Positions 8,595 through 16,528 of a stretch of DNA of 64,000 nt are shown here, piece by piece. The stretch is from JAMZMI01 sp049115715 (GTDB lineage Bacteria > Bacteroidota > Bacteroidia > Cytophagales > Cyclobacteriaceae). Under the pieces are notes generated by a model. It saw nothing but the letters and a program-made list of their open reading frames with translations. It did not search any database and was not told the DNA's origin. Every line of letters starts with the position of its first letter. Within the stretch, counting starts at the first letter, position 1. The position numbers were made by a program, and so were the translations under genes. Location of the stretch: assembly GCA_049115715.1 (NCBI GenBank), contig JAGDZQ010000031.1, forward strand, positions 113,276 to 177,275, written 5' to 3'.

Positions 8595-10636
8595 TAAGCC
8601 CCCAAATATTTCCTAAAGAACCACTCAACCGATAGCAAAAGCACAATCACCCCGATAATCCACAGACTATTGATTAATGGAAAGAATTCTTCTTCCGTAC
8701 GAATGACGTTTTTGAAACCCGAGTCGCTAAGGTTATCCGTCAATTTATCTCGATCATTAAATGAATAAAACTTCCCTCCAGTTTTCCTTGCGAGCTGTCG
8801 CAAAAGTTGATGGTCTGCTTTAAGATTGAGACTTTCAACTTGCGTCTGGTTTACTATAAACTCACCCCTTTCAGTTAATACCTTTCCAGAGACCGTAGCT
8901 GTCGCAGTGTACTTATAGACTCCTTGATTCATCCGTCCCAAGTTAAAAGCGGAGCTGACCTCACTATCAACTAATTCAGAAGCATTTGACACTCCTTCTT
9001 CGTCTGTTAGATTCAGTTTAATGGTATTGTTATAACTGCGTTCAAATATTTCATTGTAAACTTCAGTTTCAATAAATACACGATCACTCTCATTGAAGGT
9101 GGATTGCCTTGGTCGAACTACAAATCGTTTGCGATCTTCTTTGATGCTAAGAAACTGAACCGTTTTCAACACAATCTCATCAAACAATTGAGCGTTTTCG
9201 TTGAAACCAGCTTCTTGCATGCGCCACTTCCAGAACCCTCCTGCCACAGTGATCGCATTCTTTAAATCACCATCATCATAATAAAACATGAGAGGCTTAC
9301 CGGTATCGAGAGAGCCTACTTTTTGATTCAAAAGAACTTCTACTGGCCCACTATAACCGTATTCACCGTATGGAGCTGCAAGCGGTGCATATTCCTCCAT
9401 TGCCTTGAGGTTTTCAGCATTGAGTTTGAACTTAGAGAATGAGTCCAAAAATTGAGGACGGATATTATCCTTTTGCTTTCCTCTCTGTTGAATGTTGAAA
9501 AAACTCAATTCTTTATTCATTCTTGGAATCGAGTTTTCACCCAAAACGTACCATATCCCATTGGCATTTACTTCAGGGTATCGAGTACCCGAAAATGCAT
9601 TGTGCTCAATTAATACATCATATTCTTTTTCAATCTTACCCTCGCTAACTCCCGGAATATAGATATCAGTCTCATAGTTTGCCGCACTAGCCAACACTTT
9701 CCTTATGGCTCCAATATCCGGATGCGGAGCTGGTGCTACTATAAGCACTTTATCCTTCCCTTCTATGACGTTGATATAGATGTCCTTTTTATTGTTGGCA
9801 AATGATGACTCATCATCAAATCGAGTGATCTGGATAACCAGGTGCTTGAGCCCAGCTTCGGTCGCCTCCAAATTAAAATCAACTTCGCTTAGGGCTGATT
9901 TTAGCTCAAGACTTTGCCTTTCAAGTAACTTGCCTCCTTCGTAAATGGAGATATTTACGGGAGTATTATCAAATCCTTTTTGTTGCAGCTCGACCCGAAT
10001 GGGAAACTTATTGCCTTGATATGCAATCCTGTTGTTTCTAACGCTCTTGATAGACAAATCTTTAGGTGCTATGGTATCCCCAAGACCTAGCGTATAAATA
10101 GGGAATGAATAAGATCTATATTGAGGAAGTGGTCCTGCATTGATGACTCCATCACTTGCCAGAACAACACTTCCAACATTTTCTCCCTCAAAAGTTACTT
10201 CTACATCCCTAAGTAAATCTCCAAGATCGGTGGTCTTGCTGTTGAAAGAGATGGTATCAAGATCGGATGCTGAAAAATCTTTGTAGTTAAACTCAAATCG
10301 TCCAGACAATTCACCTTGTGTCTTTTTGATCCATTGCTTAATCTCCGATAATCCAGATTTGGATGATCTTAATGAAATGGATTCTGAGTTATCAAGTGCG
10401 ACCACCACGATTGGCTTATCTGTATGATTAATGGAAAGCTTTAAAAGGGGGTTTAATAGCAATAGAATGATAAGAAAAATGGACATCATTCTAAGTGCAC
10501 CAAGCAACAGACTTGTATTCCTAGACCATGGAGTTCCTTTTTTTGAATAAAGTAAGAAAGCTAGCAACGCTCCCGCCAAAACAGCAAAGATTGTCCAGCC
10601 TATAGGCACATCAAAAGAATACCAGTTATTTTCCAT
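8591..10636 (-). CDS. VWA-domain membrane protein
   Basis: 681 residues from the ATG at 10636 (MENNWYSFDVPIGW). An in-frame ATG at 10663 exists, but its first nine codons fall inside the fabG terminator hairpin, so 10636 is preferred. Two N-terminal membrane spans (about 10-30 and 45-65) precede a von Willebrand A domain with the metal-site motif DNSES (DxSxS) and a later LASDG. A long beta-rich extracytoplasmic region follows, and a last membrane span lies near the C-terminus (IIGVIVLLLSVEWFF). The layout resembles Bacteroidota BatA/BatB-like and related VWA proteins, but no MoxR ATPase or Bat cluster is adjacent. The function is unknown. Confidence 0.85.
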   Translation of the reverse strand: MENNWYSFDVPIGWTIFAVLAGALLAFLLYSKKGTPWSRNTSLLLGALRMMSIFLIILLLLNPLLKLSINHTDKPIVVVALDNSESISLRSSKSGLSEIKQWIKKTQGELSGRFEFNYKDFSASDLDTISFNSKTTDLGDLLRDVEVTFEGENVGSVVLASDGVINAGPLPQYRSYSFPIYTLGLGDTIAPKDLSIKSVRNNRIAYQGNKFPIRVELQQKGFDNTPVNISIYEGGKLLERQSLELKSALSEVDFNLEATEAGLKHLVIQITRFDDESSFANNKKDIYINVIEGKDKVLIVAPAPHPDIGAIRKVLASAANYETDIYIPGVSEGKIEKEYDVLIEHNAFSGTRYPEVNANGIWYVLGENSIPRMNKELSFFNIQQRGKQKDNIRPQFLDSFSKFKLNAENLKAMEEYAPLAAPYGEYGYSGPVEVLLNQKVGSLDTGKPLMFYYDDGDLKNAITVAGGFWKWRMQEAGFNENAQLFDEIVLKTVQFLSIKEDRKRFVVRPRQSTFNESDRVFIETEVYNEIFERSYNNTIKLNLTDEEGVSNASELVDSEVSSAFNLGRMNQGVYKYTATATVSGKVLTERGEFIVNQTQVESLNLKADHQLLRQLARKTGGKFYSFNDRDKLTDNLSDSGFKNVIRTEEEFFPLINSLWIIGVIVLLLSVEWFFRKYLGAY

Positions 10637-10647
10637 GTATAAAAAAG

Positions 10648-10683
10648 AAGCCGTTTTCATCACTCGTGCGAAGTAAACGGCTT
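10648..10683 (-). terminator. fabG terminator
   Basis: On the minus strand, a 9-bp stem (AAGCCGTTT with AAACGGCTT) is followed by TCTTTTTT. It lies just beyond the fabG stop and covers the upstream ATG of the VWA gene, which argues for separate transcription of the VWA gene. Confidence 0.75.
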
Positions 10684-10705
10684 TTTAAAGTCTATGTTTT
10701 CAATG

Positions 10706-11452
10706 TCAGGTTAACATTCCGCCATCTACCTGAATCGTCTGACCGGAAATATAGGCAGACATTTCTGAGCCAAGAAATACGCATGCATTTGCTACATCTT
10801 CTGGCTGTCCTCCTCTTTTCAAAGGAATGGCATCTCTCCAGCTCTGAACTACTTTTTCGTCCAAAGCATCAGTCATTTCTGTCTCGATAAACCCTGGTGC
10901 CACTGCATTGCATCGAATACCTCTTGAACCAAGCTCAAGTGCAATTGATTTTGTAAAGCCAATGATACCAGCTTTGGAAGCAGCATAATTGGACTGACCG
11001 GCGTTCCCTTTCACTCCTACCACTGACGACATATTGATGATCGACCCGCTTCTTTGTTTCATAAAAGTTCTGGCTGAGGCCTTTACCGTATTGAAGCAAG
11101 ATTTAAGGTTGACCTGCATGATTTCGTCCCACATTTCTTCCGACATTCTCATCAAAAGATTGTCTCGCGTGATACCGGCGTTATTGATCAAAATATCTAG
11201 TGATCCGAAATCTGCTACTACAGATTCTATCAAAGTAGTTGCTGCAGCAAAATCAGATGCATCTGATCGGTAGCCTTTTGCCTTTATGCCAAATGCTTCC
11301 AATTCCGAAGCTAACGCCTCCCCTTTTTCCACACTAGATAAATAAGTAAAAGCTACATTGGCACCCTCTTGAGCATATTTGATTGCAACCGAACGACCAA
11401 TTCCCTTTGATGCTCCTGTGATTAGAGCCACTTTCCCTTCAAGTAGTTTCAT
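10706..11452 (-). CDS. fabG: 3-oxoacyl-[acyl-carrier-protein] reductase
   Basis: 248 residues, standard FabG length. It is a classical short-chain dehydrogenase with the cofactor motif GASKGIGRS (TGx3GxG type), NNAG, the catalytic Ser in NMSSVVG, and YAASK (YxxxK). The C-terminal GQTIQVDGGM is the usual FabG end. It reduces 3-oxoacyl-ACP with NADPH in type II fatty acid synthesis. It stands alone here, without acpP or fabF, but the FabG-specific sequence blocks make this assignment more likely than a generic SDR. Confidence 0.92.
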   Translation of the reverse strand: MKLLEGKVALITGASKGIGRSVAIKYAQEGANVAFTYLSSVEKGEALASELEAFGIKAKGYRSDASDFAAATTLIESVVADFGSLDILINNAGITRDNLLMRMSEEMWDEIMQVNLKSCFNTVKASARTFMKQRSGSIINMSSVVGVKGNAGQSNYAASKAGIIGFTKSIALELGSRGIRCNAVAPGFIETEMTDALDEKVVQSWRDAIPLKRGGQPEDVANACVFLGSEMSAYISGQTIQVDGGMLT

Positions 11453-11601
11453 AAAAATGATGTTAATTTCGGCGGCAAGTTAAAAAATGAAAGGTAAATC
11501 TCACCAGTGAGTTTTTACTTCCTTACGCTTACGCAGGACAAAACAACAGCAAATTCATACTTAGCGAGCTTCCTCCTGAGTTTTTGATAATATTGAAGTC
11601 T

Positions 11602-12780
11602 ATGAAGAGAAGAGAAGGTGTGATAATTGGGCTAATGTGGTTAGTATCATCCACACTATATCTTATTGCAAATCTAAACGGATTGGGGCTTACCTATGAT
11701 TCTAATCTCTACATAGAAATAGCCAATCAGATTACCGCTTTCGGAATATTAAATGCTGACGGCTTGAATATCAAACCTCCTATTTTTCCTATGATCATCA
11801 GCTGGGTTGGAGTGGGTTTTCTGCCTTTTCTTAATTATCTGGCTCTAGAATTGAACCTCCTTTTGGTCTATCTAATTGGTAAAAAGCTGAATGTGAATTG
11901 GATCAGATTATCTTTTCTGTCCTTGATGGCATTTTTCACTCCCATCTATTTGGTTCATAGTTTCATTTGGACTGAACCATATTTTACAATTCTAATACTT
12001 ACGTCATTTTACTTATTTCTGCTCAATGAGAATTCCAAAAAGCCTTTCTGGCTTGCTATCGCAATCCTTTTAATCACCATTCTTCCGTTTGTAAGGTTTG
12101 CTGGTATTTTCGTTTTAATTCCTTTCGTAATCATCACTCTAATTCGCTCTTCAAATAAACAGCGTCTATATCTCGTGGTGGGATTGTTCATCCTGGGCTT
12201 AGCAATGGGTGCATGGGTATTCAGCTTCAGCTCCGGTTTTTCAGCAAGGTTGAGCCAGTGGATAAGTGTGCTTCCGGATAGAGATCACACGGTATATCTC
12301 TACAACATCCGCTCCTTTCTCGAGGCTCTAAGCTTACTAGTCATTCCCCTCAACGCACCTTCATTTGCTAGATTACTAATTGGGTTTATAATCATTGGAG
12401 CTGTCTGCTACGCATCGCTTTACTTTTTTTCAAGCCCAAAAGAAAGAACCATCACTCATTCATTCCCAGTGGTTTTTTTAATCTACTACCTATTGATTCA
12501 TACAGTATTTAAAATTGAGTTCTATACGGCAGAACGGTATCTGACTCCTTTATATCCGATTCTTATTTTCTGTTTCTTTAGCTACCTGAACGAAAGAGAG
12601 TCAAAATTATCCTTGTTCAAAAAAAGAGCACTAATGGTTTTTGTAAGTATAGTGCTACTATATGGAACTTCTCGAACCATAAAGAATGTATTCTTCTGGA
12701 ATGAAGTAAGAGCAGAGCAGAATAATTTCAAAACCTTATCTCCCAATAAATCTGCCTTCTTATCTTTGCGCAAATTTTAA
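11602..12780 (+). CDS. GT39/ArnT-like membrane glycosyltransferase
   Basis: 392 residues from the ATG at 11602; a TTG 18 bases upstream is an alternative. About ten membrane spans cover most of the length. After TM1 the loop GLTYDSNLYIEIA carries an Asp in the position used for catalysis by polyprenyl-phosphate-sugar transferases of the PMT/ArnT fold, and the IKPPIFPMI segment that follows is also typical. Such enzymes move a sugar from a lipid carrier to a target on the periplasmic side. The substrate is unknown, and similarity is too low to name it more closely. Confidence 0.65.
   Translation: MKRREGVIIGLMWLVSSTLYLIANLNGLGLTYDSNLYIEIANQITAFGILNADGLNIKPPIFPMIISWVGVGFLPFLNYLALELNLLLVYLIGKKLNVNWIRLSFLSLMAFFTPIYLVHSFIWTEPYFTILILTSFYLFLLNENSKKPFWLAIAILLITILPFVRFAGIFVLIPFVIITLIRSSNKQRLYLVVGLFILGLAMGAWVFSFSSGFSARLSQWISVLPDRDHTVYLYNIRSFLEALSLLVIPLNAPSFARLLIGFIIIGAVCYASLYFFSSPKERTITHSFPVVFLIYYLLIHTVFKIEFYTAERYLTPLYPILIFCFFSYLNERESKLSLFKKRALMVFVSIVLLYGTSRTIKNVFFWNEVRAEQNNFKTLSPNKSAFLSLRKF
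12761..12768 (+). promoter_or_regulatory. lpdA -7 promoter element
   Basis: TATCTTTG, a match to the Bacteroidota -7 consensus TAnnTTTG, 22 bases before the lpdA ATG and inside the end of the preceding gene. No clear TTTG at -33 is seen. Confidence 0.55.
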
Positions 12781-12790
12781 TTAGCAGAAT

Positions 12791-14185
12791 ATGGCATCTC
12801 AATATGATCTTATAGTAATCGGCAGTGGACCTGGTGGATATGTAGCAGCGATTCGCGCATCTCAGTTAGGACTCAAGGTAGGAGTTGTAGAAAGAGCAGA
12901 GCTCGGTGGTATTTGTTTGAACTGGGGTTGTATCCCTACGAAAGCATTACTTAAAAGTGCTCAGGTCTTTGAATACATCTCACATGCGGATGATTATGGG
13001 ATTTCGGTAAAAGATGCAAAGGCTGATTTCGGTGGCATGGTGAAAAGAAGCCGTGACGTAGCTGCTGGTATGAGCAAGGGAATTCAGTTCCTATTCAAAA
13101 AGAATAACATTGACCAGATACAGGGTTTTGGTAAACTGGCTAAGGGTAAAAAAGTAGAAGTCACCGATGAAGCTGGCAAGAAAACCCTTTATGATGCGAA
13201 AAACATCATCCTTGCGACAGGAGCAAGATCTCGCGAGTTGCCAAACCTTCCTATAGATGGAAAGAAAATAATTGGATACAGACAAGCAATGGTTCTTGAC
13301 AAGCAACCGAAAAAAATGGTTGTAGTCGGGTCAGGAGCTATTGGAGTTGAGTTTGCGTATTTCTACAACTCAATCGGAACTGAGGTAACAATAGTTGAGT
13401 ATCTGCCAAACATCGTTCCTGTAGAAGACGAAGAAGTAAGCAAAGCACTTGAGAGAAACTTTAAGAAGAAAGGTATCAAAATCATGACTTCCAGTGAAGT
13501 GACTAATGTAGATACAAAAGGTGCTGGTTGTAAAGTGACTGTGAAGACTAAGAAGGGAGAAGAGGTATTGGATTGTGATGTGGTGCTCTCCGCAGTAGGT
13601 GTTTCTACAAACCTTGAAGGAATTGGACTTGAGGAGCTCGGCATCAAGCACGATAAAGGCAAAGTACTTGTAAATGATTTCTACAAAACGAATGCTGAAG
13701 GCGTTTATGCAATCGGTGATATTGTTCACGGACCAGCTCTTGCTCACGTAGCATCAGCTGAGGGAATTATATGCGTTGAAAAAATCGCCGGGCAAGATCC
13801 TCATGCATTGAACTATGGCAATATCCCAGGATGTACGTATTGTTCACCTGAGATTGCATCTGTAGGCATGACTGAGAAAGCTGCTAAAGAAGCAGGTTAC
13901 GAAATCAAGGTAGGGAAATTTCCATTCTCGGCTTCAGGTAAAGCAAGTGCATCGGGCGCAAAAGATGGTTTTGTAAAAGTAATCTTTGATGCTAAGTATG
14001 GCGAATGGTTAGGTTGCCACATGATTGGTGCAGGTGTTACCGACATGATTGCCGAGGCTGTTGTTGCCAGAAATCTTGAGACTACAGGTCATGAAATTAT
14101 CAAATCTGTTCATCCGCACCCAACCATGTCGGAGGCGGTGATGGAAGCGGCAGCTGCTGCTTATGATGAAGTGATTCATATCTAA
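12791..14185 (+). CDS. lpdA: Dihydrolipoyl dehydrogenase
   Basis: 464 residues. FAD-binding GSGPGGY near the N-terminus, the redox disulfide in GGICLNWGCIPTKAL (CLNWGC), the NAD-binding GSGAIGVEFAYF, the second FAD motif YAIGDI, and the C-terminal catalytic HPHPT. It is the E3 component that reoxidises dihydrolipoamide in pyruvate and 2-oxoglutarate dehydrogenase complexes and in the glycine cleavage system (gcvT lies at 27.7 kb). It ends in a strong terminator, so it is probably monocistronic. Confidence 0.97.
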   Translation: MASQYDLIVIGSGPGGYVAAIRASQLGLKVGVVERAELGGICLNWGCIPTKALLKSAQVFEYISHADDYGISVKDAKADFGGMVKRSRDVAAGMSKGIQFLFKKNNIDQIQGFGKLAKGKKVEVTDEAGKKTLYDAKNIILATGARSRELPNLPIDGKKIIGYRQAMVLDKQPKKMVVVGSGAIGVEFAYFYNSIGTEVTIVEYLPNIVPVEDEEVSKALERNFKKKGIKIMTSSEVTNVDTKGAGCKVTVKTKKGEEVLDCDVVLSAVGVSTNLEGIGLEELGIKHDKGKVLVNDFYKTNAEGVYAIGDIVHGPALAHVASAEGIICVEKIAGQDPHALNYGNIPGCTYCSPEIASVGMTEKAAKEAGYEIKVGKFPFSASGKASASGAKDGFVKVIFDAKYGEWLGCHMIGAGVTDMIAEAVVARNLETTGHEIIKSVHPHPTMSEAVMEAAAAAYDEVIHI

Positions 14186-14228
14186 TAGGTTCATTAAGAG
14201 ATTAGAGCCATAAGATTAAAAAAAGTTG

Positions 14229-14264
14229 GAAGCCGATTGCCTTTGCAATCGGCTTCTTTCGTTT
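14229..14264 (+). terminator. lpdA terminator
   Basis: A 12-bp perfect stem (GAAGCCGATTGC with GCAATCGGCTTC) and CTTT loop, followed by TTTCGTTTT. An intrinsic terminator 44 bases after the lpdA stop. The next 148 bases to the VOC gene hold nothing recognisable. Confidence 0.9.
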
Positions 14265-14412
14265 TAGTGGTTTAATCAAAAAGACCTTCTTACGAGATCA
14301 TGTGATTTTCGCGATGCTTGGAAAACTCCTCACATTTAATCAACTTAAAGTGGGATTGAGTATTGAAAAAGCAACTGAGTTATCATTCTCTACTAGTTTA
14401 AAACCATAGTCA

Positions 14413-14889
14413 ATGAAAAAACTATTCATAATTATCTCACTAGTCTGGCTTTCTATCTCAGGTTATGCTCAAGCAGATCTTATGGATGATTTGGAGGCCT
14501 ATTTCTCTGCTATGATCGTTAGCGATATAGATTCTTCTATTAGCTGGTATTCCAATGCTCTTGGGTTTGAAGTCATCAACAAAGTGGAATTCAAGGAAAG
14601 AGGTTTCAAGCAATCAAACTTGAAAAAGGGTAAAATCTTGATTGAATTAATCGAACTCGATAATGCCGTATCTCCGAAAGATGCAATACCTGATTATAGC
14701 AGCAAGACTCGCTTGATCGGTTTTTTCAAAACGGGTTTTTTGGTCTCCAACTTTGATAAATGGATGATCCACCTTGAAAGTCAAAATATCAAGTTTCACG
14801 GGCAAATTGTAACTGATGAAAAAACTGGAAAAAAGATGGCAATCGTAAAAGACCCTGACGGCAATCGAATTCAAATCTTCGAAAAGTAG
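14413..14889 (+). CDS. Secreted VOC-family (glyoxalase-like) protein
   Basis: 158 residues. The N-terminus MKKLFIIISLVWLSISGYAQA is a clear signal peptide. The rest is one vicinal-oxygen-chelate domain with paired beta-alpha-beta modules, containing SISWYSNALGFEV and the C-terminal VKDPDGNRIQIFE. VOC proteins bind metals and cover glyoxalase, dioxygenase and resistance functions; the exported location is less common for the family. The substrate is unknown. It appears to be a single gene. Confidence 0.8.
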   Translation: MKKLFIIISLVWLSISGYAQADLMDDLEAYFSAMIVSDIDSSISWYSNALGFEVINKVEFKERGFKQSNLKKGKILIELIELDNAVSPKDAIPDYSSKTRLIGFFKTGFLVSNFDKWMIHLESQNIKFHGQIVTDEKTGKKMAIVKDPDGNRIQIFEK

Positions 14890-15020
14890 TCATTCACAAA
14901 ATAGAGATAATAGTCCTTTTTCAGTTCTACTAATTAAAACGTTTATCAATAATCGTCCCTCTTTGAACGAGGATTCCGGAGGCTTCATCTAAACATCTCA
15001 AAAAGGAAAAATAACAATAA

Positions 15021-15028
15021 TATCTTTG
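15021..15028 (+). promoter_or_regulatory. -7 promoter element of SiaC-like gene
   Basis: TATCTTTG, consensus TAnnTTTG, 39 bases before the ATG at 15068. No clear -33 TTTG at the expected distance. Confidence 0.5.
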
Positions 15029-15067
15029 AATAATTACAAATTAATATTCACTTAAACGGAAGGTATT

Positions 15068-15526
15068 ATGATGTCAGTAGCAAGCCAATTTTTTGTAGCA
15101 GAAGGGAAATTCACACCTGAGGTAATATTAAATGAAAAATTATCCAAGCTTCATTTTACAGGCAGGTGTGCAATAGAATCAACATACGATTTCTTTCACA
15201 ACATTAATGAAGTTGTATCTACTCACTTCAAAACCAATCAAACTTTGGAAATCAACCTTTGTATGGAATACTTAAATACCTCCTCCACAAAGGCTATGGT
15301 CAACTTCCTCAAAGAAACATACAAATACACATCAACTGGCAAAGTTGTAAATGTCAACTGGCTTTATGAACAAGGAGATCGAGATATGATGGAAGTGGGC
15401 GAAGATATTTCCGATCTACTCGAACTGACTTTAAATCTTGTTGAAATTCCTTTCGAGACAGAGTACTATTCGACTACCACTTCAGAGCTCCTTCAGATAA
15501 CTAAGGATTCCATTTCTTTTGGATAG
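15068..15526 (+). CDS. SiaC-like regulatory phosphoprotein (DUF1987), copy 1
   Basis: 152 residues. It matches the SiaC/DUF1987 family: N-terminal FTPEV with short strands, then NLCMEYLNTSSTKAMVNFL, then VNVNWLYEQGDRDMMEVGEDISDLLEL. In Pseudomonas aeruginosa SiaC a Thr in the NTSS segment is phosphorylated by the kinase SiaB and dephosphorylated by SiaA, and unphosphorylated SiaC activates the diguanylate cyclase SiaD. The matching Thr here is residue 71. No siaA, siaB or siaD is nearby. A second family member lies at 26259-26669. ATG codons at 15068 and 15071 are both possible starts. Confidence 0.8.
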   Translation: MMSVASQFFVAEGKFTPEVILNEKLSKLHFTGRCAIESTYDFFHNINEVVSTHFKTNQTLEINLCMEYLNTSSTKAMVNFLKETYKYTSTGKVVNVNWLYEQGDRDMMEVGEDISDLLELTLNLVEIPFETEYYSTTTSELLQITKDSISFG

Positions 15527-15532
15527 CGTGAT

Positions 15533-16432
15533 TTACTCTTCTTTCACATTCCTCATTTGATTGCTCAGGCTTTCTATGAAGCACTCATAATAATCCGGAT
15601 GTGCATCTTGCTTAAGAAGGGCTAGATACCATGTTCGATGGAGCCCTTTCTCGGTAACGGGAAGTGCTACTATTGGCTGAGATTTCAAGTACGGTTCTAC
15701 TGCCCACTTCGCAATTACTTTCACGCCGAATCCGGCTTTTACCATCTCGATTTGTGCTTCAGTCAGTTGGAGTTCAGTGACCTTCTTAGGGGAAATTCCT
15801 TTTGGGATCAGCAATTGAGAAAAAAGCGAGACCGTTTCAAGTGGCCCGCAATAAATAATCACATTTTCACTTATAAAGTCCTCTGGATCTACATGACTTT
15901 TTTTTGCCCATGGGTGATCTTCTGCCACTACAGCGAGTTGTTCGTCTCTGAATAGCTCACGATATTCAATTGCAGGGTTATCTTCCGGATAGCTTGTAAT
16001 AACTGCATCTACTTTGCCACTTAGAAGTGGGGCAACTGTACTGTCCGTGTATTCCGGGTGTATGGAGATATCCACGTTCGGATAGGTCTCTGAGAAAGAT
16101 TTGGCAACCCCAGGCAGCCAATGATAGCAGGTATAGCATTCTGTTGATATTCGAATTTCTCCTGAACTCCCCTCTTTCAAATGCCTGAGATCAAGTTCTG
16201 CTTTATCTAGTTCTCTTAGTACGGACTTGGCAGATTTCAGAAGCACTCTCCCCGCGTCTGTGAGAATGAGTCTCTTGTTGACACGATGAAACAGTGGTAG
16301 CCCTAACTCTCTTTCAATTTCTCTTAGCTGATGACTTAGCGCTGAAGATGAAACATGAAGTCTGTCAACCACCTTGGTAAGGTTGCCCTCCTCTGCTACT
16401 GCTTCAAGGAGTTTTAAGTGTCTTAATTCCAT
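15533..16432 (-). CDS. LysR-family regulator, MetR-like
   Basis: 299 residues. The N-terminal winged helix-turn-helix (residues 1-60) contains NLTKVVDRLHVSSSALSHQLREIERELG, then the LysR substrate-binding domain. The segment RISTECYTCYHWLP closely resembles the effector-domain start of MetR (RIAIECHSCIQWL in E. coli), as does AEDHPWAKK. MetR responds to homocysteine and controls methionine synthesis. An exact TGAAnnnnnTTCA box lies 4 bases before the ATG, which supports a MetR-like specificity and autoregulation. It is divergent from the ABC permease at 16529 and ends 6 bases from the SiaC-like gene. Confidence 0.82.
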   Translation of the reverse strand: MELRHLKLLEAVAEEGNLTKVVDRLHVSSSALSHQLREIERELGLPLFHRVNKRLILTDAGRVLLKSAKSVLRELDKAELDLRHLKEGSSGEIRISTECYTCYHWLPGVAKSFSETYPNVDISIHPEYTDSTVAPLLSGKVDAVITSYPEDNPAIEYRELFRDEQLAVVAEDHPWAKKSHVDPEDFISENVIIYCGPLETVSLFSQLLIPKGISPKKVTELQLTEAQIEMVKAGFGVKVIAKWAVEPYLKSQPIVALPVTEKGLHRTWYLALLKQDAHPDYYECFIESLSNQMRNVKEE

Positions 16433-16435
16433 AGT

Positions 16436-16448
16436 TGAATAAATTTCA
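16436..16448. promoter_or_regulatory. MetR-type operator
   Basis: TGAA-TAAAT-TTCA matches the E. coli MetR consensus TGAAnnnnnTTCA exactly and also fits the general LysR T-N11-A form. It abuts the start codon of the MetR-like regulator, a position suited to autorepression, and is 81 bases from the divergent permease gene. Confidence 0.5.
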
Positions 16449-16528
16449 TCGTTCTGACCATATCATTTCATTCTGTTCATCATTCATCGCTCTCTATTCT
16501 TCGTTGATTTGAAAAAAATGTTTCGACT

